The notes: generated by a model from the sequence alone, not told the origin. Positions 1 through 6,996 are shown, numbered from the stretch's first letter. The stretch is 15,484 bases of DNA from Fidelibacterota bacterium UBA7300 (GCA_002471865.1 DKQU01000096.1:1-15484); one strand, 5' to 3'. Numbers and translations are program-made.

Positions 1-11
1 TCGTGGAATAG
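1..11 (+). CDS. tuf: EF-Tu, C-terminal fragment (last codons and stop)
   Basis: The window opens inside a codon and then reads GTG GAA TAG, i.e. Val-Glu-stop. This matches the -Ile-Val-Glu-stop end of the complete tuf at 14281-15471, and the bases around it are identical to that gene's end. It is therefore the tail of a tuf gene lying upstream of rpmG. Either this is a second tuf copy or it is the same gene seen twice because the contig wraps around. The rest of the gene lies outside the window. Confidence 0.85.
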
Positions 12-24
12 GAGAACATTGTGG
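1..24. repeat. Terminal direct repeat, left copy
   Basis: These 24 bases are identical to the last 24 bases of the window (15461-15484). The repeat holds the last codons and TAG stop of tuf, the GGAG ribosome binding site of rpmG and the first four bases of rpmG. The identity is seen directly. Its meaning is inferred: either the contig was closed into a circle, or the two ends are two nearly identical tuf loci. Confidence 0.95.
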
Positions 25-185
25 GGGGTAATAGCAAACGAGATCTAGTGACTCTAGAATGTCCTCAATGTCATCGTAGAAATTATTCCACTACGAAGAA
101 TAAACGAGAGCATCCAGATCGAGTTGAGCACAAAAAATACTGTCGGTGGTGTCGCAGTCATACACTTCACAAGGAGACTAAGTAG
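21..185 (+). CDS. rpmG: 50S ribosomal protein L33, zinc-ribbon type
   Basis: This is a 54-residue protein starting at GTG, with GGAG at 11-14 six bases upstream; that GGAG overlaps the TAG stop of the preceding tuf fragment. It begins GGNSKRDLVTLECPQC and shows the L33 pattern of two Cys-x2-Cys pairs (C14/C17 and C41/C44), which in this family bind one zinc ion. The basic Arg/Lys-rich middle fits contact with 23S rRNA near the exit site of the large subunit. Length is normal for the family (about 50-55 residues). Having all four cysteines makes it the zinc-containing ('C+') form rather than the cysteine-free paralogue used under zinc limitation. Its place between tuf and the tRNA-Trp/secE/nusG group is a common bacterial arrangement. 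No in-frame ATG is available, so GTG is the best start. Confidence 0.93.
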   Translation: MGGNSKRDLVTLECPQCHRRNYSTTKNKREHPDRVEHKKYCRWCRSHTLHKETK

Positions 186-207
186 TTTTAAAGTAAAAAA
201 TGTGGGA

Positions 208-269
208 GAAATTAGGTGAATAGCTCAGTTGGTAGAACATCGGTCTACCTGCCTGCCGTAAGTGGAATT
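208..269 (+). pseudogene. Truncated tRNA-Trp-like remnant
   Basis: Bases 208-248 align without gaps to 264-304 of the intact tRNA-Trp locus (offset 56) with 33 of 41 identities. The match includes the acceptor 5' strand position, the TAGCTCA-TTGGTAGA D-arm and the CGGTCT start of the anticodon arm. The similarity stops at the anticodon. CCTGCCG at 252-258 then matches the 3' T-stem/acceptor bases 330-336, and AAGT at 260-263 plus AATT at 266-269 match AAGT 344-347 and AATT 348-351 after the real tRNA. This looks like a tandem copy that has lost about 22 bases from the anticodon 3' half through the T-loop, plus part of the acceptor 3' strand. The D-stem pair is also disturbed (GAAC instead of GAGC). 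It cannot fold as a tRNA. The rest of the rpmG-tRNA gap (186-207) is A-rich with no promoter I can support. Confidence 0.75.
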
Positions 270-342
270 AGGAGCGTAGCTCAATTGGTAGAGCACCGGT
301 CTCCAAAACCGGCGGTTGCGGGTTCAATTCCTGCCGCTCCTG
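270..342 (+). tRNA. trnW: tRNA-Trp (anticodon CCA)
   Basis: A full cloverleaf can be drawn. The acceptor AGGAGCG 270-276 pairs with CGCTCCT 335-341 (7/7). The D-stem is GCTC 279-282 with GAGC 291-294. The anticodon stem is CCGGT 296-300 with ACCGG 308-312, and the loop 301-307 carries CCA at 303-305. The T-stem is GCGGG 318-322 with CCTGC 330-334 (one G-U) around TTCAATT 323-329. The discriminator base is G342, as expected for bacterial tRNA-Trp; only CA follows, so CCA is not fully encoded and the terminal nucleotidyltransferase must complete it. tRNA-Trp next to secE-nusG is a widespread bacterial arrangement, so it is probably cut out of the same primary transcript. Confidence 0.96.
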
Positions 343-367
343 CAAGTAATTGAGATAGCAATCAAAA

Positions 368-550
368 ATGATTAAGAAAATACATGGTTTTTTTGAAGGT
401 GTTCAATTTGAGATGAGCAAAGTATCATGGCCGACTTGGGATGAATTGAAAGGTTCTACATATGTGGTCTTAGGATTAGCTTTTCTTCTAGGAGTATTTC
501 TTTTCATAGTTGATCAAATATTGAATTTTGTAATGCAGATAGTATTGTGA
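368..550 (+). CDS. secE: Preprotein translocase subunit SecE
   Basis: This is a 60-residue single-span membrane protein of the short SecE type found outside enterobacteria, which have two extra N-terminal spans. The cytoplasmic amphipathic helix with the conserved motif EMSKVSWPTWDEL sits at residues 15-27, followed by one hydrophobic span at about 33-57. SecE clamps the two halves of SecY in the SecYEG channel for protein export and membrane insertion. The ATG lies 25 bases after the tRNA-Trp. No clear Shine-Dalgarno sequence precedes it (ATAGCAATCAAAA). The stop is three bases before nusG, which fits the conserved secE-nusG pair. Confidence 0.95.
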   Translation: MIKKIHGFFEGVQFEMSKVSWPTWDELKGSTYVVLGLAFLLGVFLFIVDQILNFVMQIVL

Positions 551-553
551 TTT

Positions 554-1081
554 ATGGATTGGTATTCACTTAGAGTGCTATCTGGTCGTGAAAAGAAAGT
601 GAGGGATTCACTTCTTCTTGAAGCAGAAGAAGGTGAGATAGCTGACAAAATAGAAGAAGTTCTTGTTCCTTCAGAAAACGTTGTAGAAATGAGAGGAGGA
701 AAAAAAGTAGTAAAAAATAAAGTTTTCTTTCCTGGTTATATACTTGTGAAAATGGATATGAATAAAGAAACTCGGTATTTTGTGGAAGCCATTTCTGGGA
801 TTGTCAGTTTTGTAGGTCCCAATAATCAACCCGAAGCTCTGAAAGAGGTTGAGGTTAAAAGAATTTTAGGTGAAGTAGAGAGTATGGATGGACGTGAAGT
901 TGTTGGAACTCGTTTTCACAAAGGTGAGCCAGTAAAGATTGTAGATGGTCCATTTGTAGATTTTAGCGGTTTAGTACAGGAAGTAAATGCTGAAAAACAA
1001 AAAGTTACAGTACTTATTTCTATTTTTGGAAGATCAACACCCGTGGAGCTTGAATATTTGCAAGTTGAACACGAGAAATAG
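554..1081 (+). CDS. nusG: Transcription termination/antitermination factor NusG
   Basis: A 175-residue protein of normal NusG length. The N-terminal NGN domain (about 1-115) starts MDWYSLRVLSGREKKV and carries FFPGYILVKM. The C-terminal KOW domain (about 122-170) has GEPVKIVDGPFVDFSGLV and SIFGRSTPVELEY. In this family the NGN domain binds the RNA polymerase clamp and the KOW domain contacts Rho or ribosomal protein S10, so NusG controls pausing and couples transcription to translation. F158 in the SIFGR loop corresponds to the conserved Phe of that contact surface. The ATG is only three bases after the secE stop and lacks a Shine-Dalgarno site, so re-initiation by ribosomes finishing secE is likely (inference). 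Confidence 0.97.
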   Translation: MDWYSLRVLSGREKKVRDSLLLEAEEGEIADKIEEVLVPSENVVEMRGGKKVVKNKVFFPGYILVKMDMNKETRYFVEAISGIVSFVGPNNQPEALKEVEVKRILGEVESMDGREVVGTRFHKGEPVKIVDGPFVDFSGLVQEVNAEKQKVTVLISIFGRSTPVELEYLQVEHEK

Positions 1082-1089
1082 GTAAGAAA

Positions 1090-1515
1090 ATGGCTAAAAA
1101 AGTAATGACGACGATTAAGCTTCAAATTAAGGGTGGACAGGCAAACCCTGCACCACCTGTTGGTCCAGCTTTAGGGCAACATGGTGTAAACATAATGGAT
1201 TTCTGTAAGGCATTTAACGAAAAAACTAAAGAACAGATGGGTACGGTAATTCCGGTAGTTATTTCAGTCTATGAAAATCGTTCGTTTACGTTTATCACCA
1301 AGACTCCTCCAGCTGCAGTCCTTTTAAAGAAAGCAGCAAATATTGACAAAGGCTCTGGAGAGCCTAATAAAGAAAAAGTTGCGACAGTTTCTGAGGATGA
1401 TGTGAGGAAAATTGCTGAGACTAAAATGCCTGATTTGAATGCGAATACAGTCGAAGCTGCCATGAACATCATTAAAGGGACAGCAGAAAGCATGGGCATT
1501 ATTGTACAAGGATAA
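1090..1515 (+). CDS. rplK: 50S ribosomal protein L11
   Basis: A 141-residue protein of standard L11 length. The proline-rich helix of the N-terminal domain (PAPPVGPALGQHGVN, residues 20-34, with P22, P23 and P26) is the segment that thiopeptide antibiotics contact in the family. The C-terminal RNA-binding domain has the usual KKAANIDKGSGEPNK and NANTVEAAMNIIKGTAESMG blocks. L11 forms the GTPase-associated centre on 23S rRNA together with L10 and L7/L12, where EF-G and EF-Tu (both encoded downstream) act. The gene starts eight bases after nusG with AGGTAAG (1080-1086) overlapping the nusG stop. Confidence 0.97.
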   Translation: MAKKVMTTIKLQIKGGQANPAPPVGPALGQHGVNIMDFCKAFNEKTKEQMGTVIPVVISVYENRSFTFITKTPPAAVLLKKAANIDKGSGEPNKEKVATVSEDDVRKIAETKMPDLNANTVEAAMNIIKGTAESMGIIVQG

Positions 1516-1518
1516 GTA

Positions 1519-2208
1519 ATGAAACATGGAAAAAAATATATCGAAAGCCTAAATAAATTTGATAGAGCAATTGAGTATTTGCCCGAAGAAGCTCTCGAGT
1601 TGGTTAAAGCAAATTCAAAAGCCAAATTTGATGAGACTGTAGAAGCAACTGTGAATCTTGGTGTTGATCCAAAGCGTGCAGACCAGAATATTCGTGTTAC
1701 TACATCATTACCTCATGGAACCGGTAGGGTAGTAAGTGTACTCGTCTTAACAGATTCCTCAAGTTTAAATGACGCTATTGACGCTGGGGCAGATTTCGCT
1801 GGCAGTGATGAGTACATAAAGAAGCTGGAAAGTGGATGGGACGAGATTGACGTGATAGTTGCTTCACCAGAAATGATGCCAAAACTAGGAAAACTAGGAA
1901 AGATACTTGGACCAAAAGGTTTAATGCCTAACCCTAAAAGCGGCACTGTTACCAAAGATGTAATTAAAGCAGTCAAGGAAATCAAAGCTGGACGAGTAGA
2001 GTTGAGAGTAGATAAATATGGAATTATTCACGTCGCAATTGGGAAAAGTTCTCTTGAAGTTGACCACTTAACTGACAATCTTAGAACAGTTATTTCAGTT
2101 TTGATGAGGGAAAAACCTACTTCAGTGAAAGGTGCTTATTTGAAAAAAATAACTGTTTCATCGACTATGGGACCTGGGGTTAAAGTGGACAAATCACCTT
2201 TAATATAG
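1519..2208 (+). CDS. rplA: 50S ribosomal protein L1
   Basis: A 229-residue protein, full length for bacterial L1. The family signatures SLPHGTGR (63-70) and GPKGLMPNPKSGTV (131-144) are present. L1 forms the mobile stalk that guides deacylated tRNA out of the E site. In many bacteria L1 also represses its own L11-L1 mRNA by binding a leader that mimics its rRNA site. Here only eight bases separate nusG from rplK and three separate rplK from rplA, so no such leader fits in an intergenic gap. The ATG is preceded by AAGGA (1508-1512) inside the end of rplK, with a six-base spacer, which suggests coupled translation. Confidence 0.97.
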   Translation: MKHGKKYIESLNKFDRAIEYLPEEALELVKANSKAKFDETVEATVNLGVDPKRADQNIRVTTSLPHGTGRVVSVLVLTDSSSLNDAIDAGADFAGSDEYIKKLESGWDEIDVIVASPEMMPKLGKLGKILGPKGLMPNPKSGTVTKDVIKAVKEIKAGRVELRVDKYGIIHVAIGKSSLEVDHLTDNLRTVISVLMREKPTSVKGAYLKKITVSSTMGPGVKVDKSPLI

Positions 2209-2212
2209 AATT

Positions 2213-2731
2213 ATGCCAAATCAACATAACATAAATGCAGTAGAAAGTTTGACTGAAAAGTTCAAAAAAGCTTCCAGTATCTATGTAACCGATTATCTCG
2301 GATTATCTGTTGAAGAAGTTACTGAACTTCGTAAAAAATTCTTCGAAAATGGAGTTGAGTACAAAGTAGTTAAAAATACTTTGGCAAAAATTTCTGCCAA
2401 GAATGCTGAACTTGAAAATATCGATGAAATGTTATCAGGTCCTACTGCTGTAGCTATTACTTATGATGATCCAACCTCACCAGCGAGGATTATAAAGGAC
2501 TTCACTAGTAAGCGCAGTTTACCTGAGGTTAAAGGATTTATTTTTGAAGGAAAAGTTATGGATATTGAATCATTTACAAAGATAGCTAACCTTCCTTCAC
2601 AAGAACAATTATTTACTAGGCTAGTGGCAGATATTTCTTCACCAATGACAAAAGTCGTATTTGCTTTGAAAAATTCAATGAGCAATGTTCTTAATGTGCT
2701 CAATAATCTTAAAGAAACTAAACAGTCCTAG
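2213..2731 (+). CDS. rplJ: 50S ribosomal protein L10
   Basis: A 172-residue protein of normal length. The N-terminal rRNA/L11-binding domain includes SSIYVTDYLGLSVEEVTELR, then the conserved VVKNTLAKISAKNAE and the LSGPTAVAITYDDP core. The C-terminal helix (about 135-172: DISSPMTKV through NVLNNLKETKQS) is the spine on which L7/L12 dimers assemble. The start lies four bases after the rplA stop and has no visible Shine-Dalgarno site (TTTAATATAGAATT). Translation is therefore probably coupled to rplA. The L10-leader RNA that often precedes rplJ has no intergenic room here. Confidence 0.95.
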   Translation: MPNQHNINAVESLTEKFKKASSIYVTDYLGLSVEEVTELRKKFFENGVEYKVVKNTLAKISAKNAELENIDEMLSGPTAVAITYDDPTSPARIIKDFTSKRSLPEVKGFIFEGKVMDIESFTKIANLPSQEQLFTRLVADISSPMTKVVFALKNSMSNVLNVLNNLKETKQS

Positions 2732-2741
2732 AGACTTAGGA
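2726..2741 (+). promoter_or_regulatory. Short stem masking the rplL ribosome binding site
   Basis: TCCTA (2726-2730) at the end of rplJ can pair with TAGGA (2737-2741), the upstream part of the rplL Shine-Dalgarno sequence TTAGGAGG (2736-2743), across a six-base loop. A ribosome reaching the rplJ stop codon (2729-2731) would melt it. The complementarity is seen in the sequence; a coupling role is inferred, and the five-pair stem is weak. Confidence 0.35.
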
Positions 2742-2751
2742 GGAAACAACA

Positions 2752-3132
2752 ATGGCCGAAGTTAAACGTACAGACGTTCTTGATTATCTGGAGAATGCCA
2801 ACATGCTGGAAATCTCTGAATTAATCAGTGAGATTGAAGACAAGTTTGGTGTAACTGCCGCGGCACCCGTAGCGGTTGCTGCTGGACCAGTCGCTGGTGG
2901 TGAGGCTGCTGCAGAAGAGAAAGATTCATTCGATGTAGTATTGTCAGCAGCTGGCGATAAAAAAATCCAAGTGATCAAGGTTGTAAGAAGTATGACAGAT
3001 CTCGGGCTCAAGGAAGCTAAGGATCTTGTCGAAAGTGCGCCTAAAGCTGTTCGGGAAGGTGTGAGTAAAGAGGAAGCTGAAGATATGCAGAAACAACTCG
3101 AAGAAGTTGGTGCTTCAGTTGAACTTAAATAA
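2752..3132 (+). CDS. rplL: 50S ribosomal protein L7/L12
   Basis: A 126-residue stalk protein with the standard three-part layout. The N-terminal dimerisation domain (about 1-35) binds L10. A flexible Ala/Gly/Pro-rich hinge follows (about 36-55). The globular C-terminal domain (about 57-126) contains KKIQVIKVVRSMTDLGLKEAKDLV, the surface that recruits EF-G, EF-Tu and other translational GTPases. It ends LEEVGASVELK as usual. It has one of the strongest ribosome binding sites in the window (TAGGAGG, about nine bases before ATG). This fits the need for several L7/L12 copies per ribosome while L10 is single-copy. A hairpin follows the gene before rpoB. Confidence 0.98.
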   Translation: MAEVKRTDVLDYLENANMLEISELISEIEDKFGVTAAAPVAVAAGPVAGGEAAAEEKDSFDVVLSAAGDKKIQVIKVVRSMTDLGLKEAKDLVESAPKAVREGVSKEEAEDMQKQLEEVGASVELK

Positions 3133-3148
3133 ACGAATTACCCGAATA

Positions 3149-3171
3149 ATTGCGATGATGAACATCGCAAT
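3149..3171 (+). promoter_or_regulatory. Hairpin in the rplL-rpoB gap
   Basis: ATTGCGATG (3149-3157) and CATCGCAAT (3163-3171) form a perfect 9-bp stem with a five-base loop ATGAA. No T-run follows (CAAAATGG), so it is not a standard intrinsic terminator. The gap (3133-3211) is the longest between protein genes in the window. In E. coli the same junction carries an attenuator and an RNase III cut site that lower rpoBC expression relative to rplJL. By position this hairpin could do a similar job (inference). Confidence 0.6.
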
Positions 3172-3197
3172 CAAAATGGAAAGTAATAAAACGGTGT

Positions 3198-3205
3198 AGG
3201 AGGAG
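3198..3205 (+). promoter_or_regulatory. Strong ribosome binding site deciding the rpoB TTG start
   Basis: AGGAGGAG lies six bases before TTG at 3212. No ATG stands at a suitable distance, so this site selects TTG as the rpoB start. Confidence 0.85.
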
Positions 3206-3211
3206 AATATA

Positions 3212-6200
3212 TTGTCTCCAATAGCGAGTAAAATAGAAAAAAGACACTCATTTTCGCAAATTCAATCAATTCAGGAAATGCCTGATCTTCTAGATGTGCA
3301 GTTAAGATCATTTAAGCACTTTATGCAACTAAATGTACCGGTTTCAAAGAGGGAAGCATTTGGTTTGGAAGAAGTATTTCTGAATGCATTTCCATTAGAG
3401 GATACTCACCGTAACTACATCCTTGAGTACAAGAGTTACTATTATGGGAAACCTAAATACAGTCCAACTGAATGTCTTGATCGAGGAGTGACATTTTCTG
3501 TGCCTCTAAAAGTGAAATTAACACTTCATATAACCGATGAGTTTGACAGATCGAAATATGCACATAGTATAGACCAAGATGTCTATTTTGGCAATGTACC
3601 ATTTATGACTAACAGAGGGACTTTCATTATAAACGGAGCGGAGAGAGTAATTGTTAGTCAGTTGCAGCGTTCTCCTGGTGTCTTTTTTGATGAGCACATT
3701 CATCCCAACGGGACGAGGCTCTATCAGGCACGTGTAATTCCATTTAGAGGCTCTTGGATTGATTTTACTACAGATATTAACGATTGTATTTTTGTTATTA
3801 TCGACCGTAGAAAGAAATTCCCAGTAACTTCTTTACTAAGATCCCTCGGTTTTTCTTCTAACTCGGATATTTTTACTGCTTTTGGTTTAATCAAAAAAGT
3901 AAAGTTTGATCAAAGGTCCAAGAAAAAGATATTAGGCAAATATCTGGTAGATGATGTTGTCGATATGGATACAGGTGAGATTATTTGTGACAGTGGAAAA
4001 GAAGTGACCGAAGATATTTTTGAACAAATCAAGAAAGCAGGTATTAAATCTTTAGAGTTAGTTGATGCTGATGAAAATCTGTCTGCTGAGCTTCTTTTGA
4101 ATACCATCAAAAAAGATCCTACAAGAAACACAGAAGAATCTTTGAATTTGATGTATCAACATATACGTTCAGGTGAGCCACCGAATCTGGAGACCGCTCA
4201 AAAATTTATCGAGAGAATGTTTTTCAGTCCAAAAAGATATGATCTTGGAAAAGTTGGCCGCTACAGATTAAACAAACAATTTGATCTTGATGTACCTCTA
4301 GATCACACCGTTTTAACCACAGATGATATGATCAAAGTGATTGAATTCCTTATAGAAATGAGAAAAGGGAATCGAGGCTCTGATGATATTGACCATTTAG
4401 GTAATCGACGGATGAAGACTGTTGGTGAACAACTGACAAATCAATTTTCCATCGCTCTGAATCGAATGACAAGAACCGTTCGCGAAAGAATGAATCTCAG
4501 AGAAGCTGAAAGTTTAACTCCACAAGATCTTATTAATTCACGTGTTGTGACAACTGTAATTAATTCCTTCTTTGGAACAAGCCAATTAAGTCAGTTTATG
4601 GATCAAACCAATCCACTTGCAGAAATTACTCATAAACGGCGAGTTTCAGCTCTAGGCCCAGGTGGGATGACGCGGGAAAGAGCAGGATTTGAAGTAAGAG
4701 ATGTACATTATACTCATTATGGTAGACTCTGTCCTATCGAAACTCCAGAAGGACCAAATATTGGTTTGATATCTTCTCTTGCAACACATGCAAAAGTAAA
4801 TGATTTGGGATTTATAGAAGCACCTTATCGTGTTGTAAATACTAAGAAGGGATCAGGAGCATTCGTATCAAAAAAGATAGAGTATCTTTCTGCTGAAGAT
4901 GAAGACCGTTCAATGATTGCCCAAGCAAATACATCAATGGATCAAAAGGGTCGAATTTCAGAAGAATATATTCGCGCCAGAATTCGGGGCGATTTTCCCA
5001 TCGTTGAACCTGATCAAGTACAATACATGGATGTGGCTCCTCATCAAATATTGAGTGTTGCAGCTGCTTTAATTCCCTTTTTAGAGCATGATGACGCCAA
5101 TCGTGCATTAATGGGTTCTAACATGCAAAGACAATCGGTTCCGTTAATCAGTCCTAAGGCTCCGATCGTTGGTACTGGAATGGAAGGTATTGCAGCAAGA
5201 GATTCTCGAAGGGGGGTATTTTCGCCAGTAAAAGGTGTTGTGAAATCTGTAGACGCTGACGAGATAGTTATCAAAACAGAAGAAATACCTGATGATATCA
5301 CGATTACTCGTGAAGATAACACTGTACGAATACCTCTAGTTAAATATTCTAGAACTAATCAGAACACTTGCATGAATCAACATCCTGTTGTGTCTGAAGG
5401 GATGAGTGTTAAACGTGGTGACCTTCTAGCTGATGGGCCATCTATGTCAAATGGCGAATTAGCCTTAGGAAGAAATGTCCTGGTAGCCTTTATGCCTTGG
5501 CGAGGATATAACTTTGAAGATGCCATCGTAATCAGTGAGCGGTTCGTAAAGGAAGATACATTTACTTCAGTTCACATTACCGAAGTTGAACTTGAAGTTC
5601 GGGATACAAAACGAGGTGAAGAAGAATTGACTCGTGAGATTCCAAACGTAAGTGAAGAGGCTACCCGCAATCTGGATGAAAATGGCATAATTCGCTTAGG
5701 ATCAGAAGTATTTGCTGGTGACATCTTAATCGGGAAGGTAACACCTAAAGGGGAGACAGATCCTACGCCTGAGGAGAAACTTCTTAGAGCTATTTTCGGT
5801 GAAAAAGCTGGTGATGTTAAAGATGCTTCCAAAAGGGCTGAGCCAGGTACAAAAGGAGTTGTGATTAAGACGCAGGTTTTTGAGCGAAAAACTAAATCCA
5901 CTCGTGCTTTGGAGAAAAAATTAATCCGCGAAATGCAGAAAGAGACTTCTGTTACTAAAAGGCAGATAAAGAAAAAGCGTGATGAGCGATTAATTCAGCT
6001 TATGACAGATCAGATAGGTGCAGGTTTACGCGATATAAGCACAGGAAAAACAATTATTAAAGCTTCAACTAAACTAACCTCCAAACGTCTGGCAGGTCTT
6101 GATTTAGAGCAGATTTCCAGAGATAATCCGTGGGTTCAAGACAGATCAGTCTGGATACAGATCCAGCAGGTTTGGAACTCGTTCCGTCGTGAATGGAAAA

Positions 6201-6991
6201 AGGTAGAGGATAAACTTGAACGAGAAATCTACAAGCTACAAGTTGGCGATGAGTTACAACCAGGTGTATCGAAACTGGCTAAAGTCTATATAGCTAATAA
6301 ACGTAAGGTACAGATGGGCGATAAAATGGCCGGTCGACATGGTAATAAAGGCGTGGTTGCTGTGGTTGTTCCAGAAGAAGATATGCCTTTTACTGAAGAT
6401 GGTATTCCGGTTGACATAATCCTTAACCCGCTTGGTGTGCCATCACGAATGAATCTTGGTCAGCTTTATGAAACTATGCTCGGATGGGCTGGGTATGAAC
6501 TTGGTAAAAGTTATGATACACCTGCTTTTGATGGTGCATCACCAGAACAAGTGATCGAAGAACTTCAGAAAGCAAATTTACCAAGAAGTGGTAAGACTGT
6601 TTTAATTGATGGGATTACCGGTGAAAGATTTGATCAACCAGTTACCACAGGCTATATCTATATGATGAAACTAAATCATATGGTTGATGATAAGATGCAT
6701 GCCCGTTCAACCGGTCCTTACTCCCTCATAACTCAACAGCCGCTTGGAGGAAAAGCCCAGTTTGGAGGGCAGAGATTTGGAGAGATGGAAGTTTGGGCTT
6801 TAGAAGCTTATGGAGCTGCTTATTCACTGCAAGAAATCTTGACTGGAAAATCTGATGATGTAGAAGGTCGATCAAAGGTTTACAACAGTCTTGTTAGAGG
6901 TGATAACATTCCTAAGTTTGGTATTCCTGAATCATTTAATGTTCTTGTTAAGGAATTGCAAGGACTCGGTGTTGACGTTCAGTTGCATTAA
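3212..6991 (+). CDS. rpoB: DNA-directed RNA polymerase subunit beta
   Basis: A 1259-residue protein, the size usual for beta in the Bacteroidota/FCB group. It begins at TTG behind AGGAGGAG. The N-terminal beta lobe segment has RGTFIINGAERVIVSQL. The rifampicin pocket runs 461-481 with Q461, D464, H474, R477, S479 and L481 all wild type (E. coli Q513, D516, H526, R529, S531, L533). VHYTHYGRLCPIETPEGP follows, with Tyr where E. coli has Pro. The MPWRGYNFEDAIVISE block and GDKMAGRHGNKG (1036-1047, active-site lysines) are conserved. The C-terminal GGKAQFGGQRFGEMEVWALEA block binds beta-prime. Beta forms half of the catalytic cleft of the polymerase. rpoC follows after 17 bases. Confidence 0.98.
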   Translation: MSPIASKIEKRHSFSQIQSIQEMPDLLDVQLRSFKHFMQLNVPVSKREAFGLEEVFLNAFPLEDTHRNYILEYKSYYYGKPKYSPTECLDRGVTFSVPLKVKLTLHITDEFDRSKYAHSIDQDVYFGNVPFMTNRGTFIINGAERVIVSQLQRSPGVFFDEHIHPNGTRLYQARVIPFRGSWIDFTTDINDCIFVIIDRRKKFPVTSLLRSLGFSSNSDIFTAFGLIKKVKFDQRSKKKILGKYLVDDVVDMDTGEIICDSGKEVTEDIFEQIKKAGIKSLELVDADENLSAELLLNTIKKDPTRNTEESLNLMYQHIRSGEPPNLETAQKFIERMFFSPKRYDLGKVGRYRLNKQFDLDVPLDHTVLTTDDMIKVIEFLIEMRKGNRGSDDIDHLGNRRMKTVGEQLTNQFSIALNRMTRTVRERMNLREAESLTPQDLINSRVVTTVINSFFGTSQLSQFMDQTNPLAEITHKRRVSALGPGGMTRERAGFEVRDVHYTHYGRLCPIETPEGPNIGLISSLATHAKVNDLGFIEAPYRVVNTKKGSGAFVSKKIEYLSAEDEDRSMIAQANTSMDQKGRISEEYIRARIRGDFPIVEPDQVQYMDVAPHQILSVAAALIPFLEHDDANRALMGSNMQRQSVPLISPKAPIVGTGMEGIAARDSRRGVFSPVKGVVKSVDADEIVIKTEEIPDDITITREDNTVRIPLVKYSRTNQNTCMNQHPVVSEGMSVKRGDLLADGPSMSNGELALGRNVLVAFMPWRGYNFEDAIVISERFVKEDTFTSVHITEVELEVRDTKRGEEELTREIPNVSEEATRNLDENGIIRLGSEVFAGDILIGKVTPKGETDPTPEEKLLRAIFGEKAGDVKDASKRAEPGTKGVVIKTQVFERKTKSTRALEKKLIREMQKETSVTKRQIKKKRDERLIQLMTDQIGAGLRDISTGKTIIKASTKLTSKRLAGLDLEQISRDNPWVQDRSVWIQIQQVWNSFRREWKKVEDKLEREIYKLQVGDELQPGVSKLAKVYIANKRKVQMGDKMAGRHGNKGVVAVVVPEEDMPFTEDGIPVDIILNPLGVPSRMNLGQLYETMLGWAGYELGKSYDTPAFDGASPEQVIEELQKANLPRSGKTVLIDGITGERFDQPVTTGYIYMMKLNHMVDDKMHARSTGPYSLITQQPLGGKAQFGGQRFGEMEVWALEAYGAAYSLQEILTGKSDDVEGRSKVYNSLVRGDNIPKFGIPESFNVLVKELQGLGVDVQLH

Positions 6992-6996
6992 TAATC

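Noticed and set aside
186..207. Promoter in the A-rich stretch after rpmG
   Set aside because: No convincing -35/-10 pair or Bacteroidota-type TAnnTTTG motif; A-richness alone is not evidence.
916..1125. Minus-strand reading frames (e.g. 916-1125, 1269-1625, 10092-10493, 10288-10740, 14734-15246)
   Set aside because: All lie opposite strong conserved genes, match no family I recognise and have no ribosome binding site or gap of their own; they are shadows of the real genes.
1888..1911. Short tandem repeat AAACTAGGA in rplA
   Set aside because: It encodes the conserved KLGKLGK segment of L1 and is normal for the family.
3149..3171. Intrinsic terminator after rplL
   Set aside because: The stem is good but no T-run follows on either strand, and rpoB continues in the same direction; kept only as a hairpin of unknown role.
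4592..4654. Rifampicin-resistance change in RpoB, and streptomycin-resistance change in S12
   Set aside because: Q461, D464, H474, R477, S479 and L481 of RpoB and K43/K88 of S12 are wild type; the Tyr in VHYTHYGR is a lineage feature as far as I recall, not a known resistance change.
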